This document shows, one piece after another, positions 12,982 through 13,037 of a stretch of 13,037 nt of DNA. This DNA is from Lachnospiraceae bacterium (GTDB taxonomy: Bacteria; Bacillota_A; Clostridia; Lachnospirales; Lachnospiraceae). Position 1 is the first letter of the stretch, and the number at the start of each line of letters is the position of its first letter. Made by a program: the position numbers and the translations under genes. A model generated the notes under the pieces. The model saw nothing but the letters and a program-made list of their open reading frames with translations, was not told the origin of the DNA and did no database searches. The stretch is from the NCBI GenBank assembly GCA_009774655.1, contig VSOD01000077.1, positions 1 to 13,037 on the forward strand, given 5' to 3'.

Positions 12982-13037
12982 TCTGCTCACCTCCCAAAAC
13001 GGAAACCACCTCCAGAATCTTTGCAAAAAAGTCTTTC
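12968..13037 (-). CDS. BceA-type ABC ATP-binding protein, last 22 residues (runs off the right edge)
   Basis: The minus strand entering from the right edge reads KDFFAKILEVVSVLGGEQ, then NDLL and a TAA stop at 12970-12968. The FFxKILxVLxxLGG...DL ending is typical of the BceA/MacB-like ATPases paired with BceB permeases. The 14-bp overlap with the permease start and the permease ribosome site inside this gene's end support a coupled bceAB pair. No catalytic motif is visible because the rest lies outside the window. Confidence 0.65.
   Translation of the reverse strand, partial: KDFFAKILEVVSVLGGEQNDLL

Overview
The window looks like chromosomal DNA of a Gram-positive gut-type Clostridia, most likely a Lachnospiraceae member. 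The reasons are strong GGAGG-type ribosome binding sites, a lipobox lipoprotein, an ECF transporter S component, a PF06541-type membrane protein, a GHKL/LytTR two-component pair and a BceAB-type ABC module. This taxonomic guess rests on gene content only. No tRNA, rRNA, CRISPR array or intact insertion sequence was seen.

Left part (1-3912), housekeeping and small transporters. A PLP-dependent Cys/Met-metabolism enzyme (minus strand, cut by the window edge) is divergent from a MATE efflux pump (plus). Each side of their shared 198-bp intergenic region holds an inverted repeat placed like an operator. The MATE gene converges on a PF06541-type membrane protein (minus), and a 44-bp tandem duplication sits at the shared 3' end. 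A long AT-rich divergent promoter region then leads to an ECF S component (plus). Between that gene and the next operon lies a near-perfect 17-bp hairpin.

Middle part (3970-10770), a signalling and transport operon read on the minus strand. From its 5' end the order is: an extended -10 promoter, a short signal-peptide-bearing and probably frameshifted gene, a LytTR response regulator, a GHKL histidine kinase (14-bp overlap with the regulator), a 401-residue lipoprotein, three integral membrane proteins (two overlapping by 8 bp) and an ABC ATPase. The ATPase has the degenerate signature and the Glu in place of the Q-loop Gln that are seen in lantibiotic-immunity (LanF) and bacitracin (BcrA) ATPases. 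The layout suggests an envelope-stress or peptide-immunity module: the two-component pair senses a signal, and the lipoprotein plus ABC complex act at the membrane. Two weaker internal promoters may let the lipoprotein and the ATPase be expressed separately.

Right part (10771-13037). A BceB-type permease (672 aa) overlaps by 14 bp the end of its ABC ATPase, of which only the last 22 residues are visible. The roughly 200 bp between this module and the middle operon holds gene remnants: a plus-strand piece resembling the C-terminal region of Rpn/PD-(D/E)XK nuclease 'transposase' proteins, a truncated 14-codon ORF directly after the permease, and a minus-strand piece resembling the N-terminus of an FAD-dependent oxidoreductase. 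The two peptide-defence-like ABC systems therefore appear to have been brought together by rearrangement.
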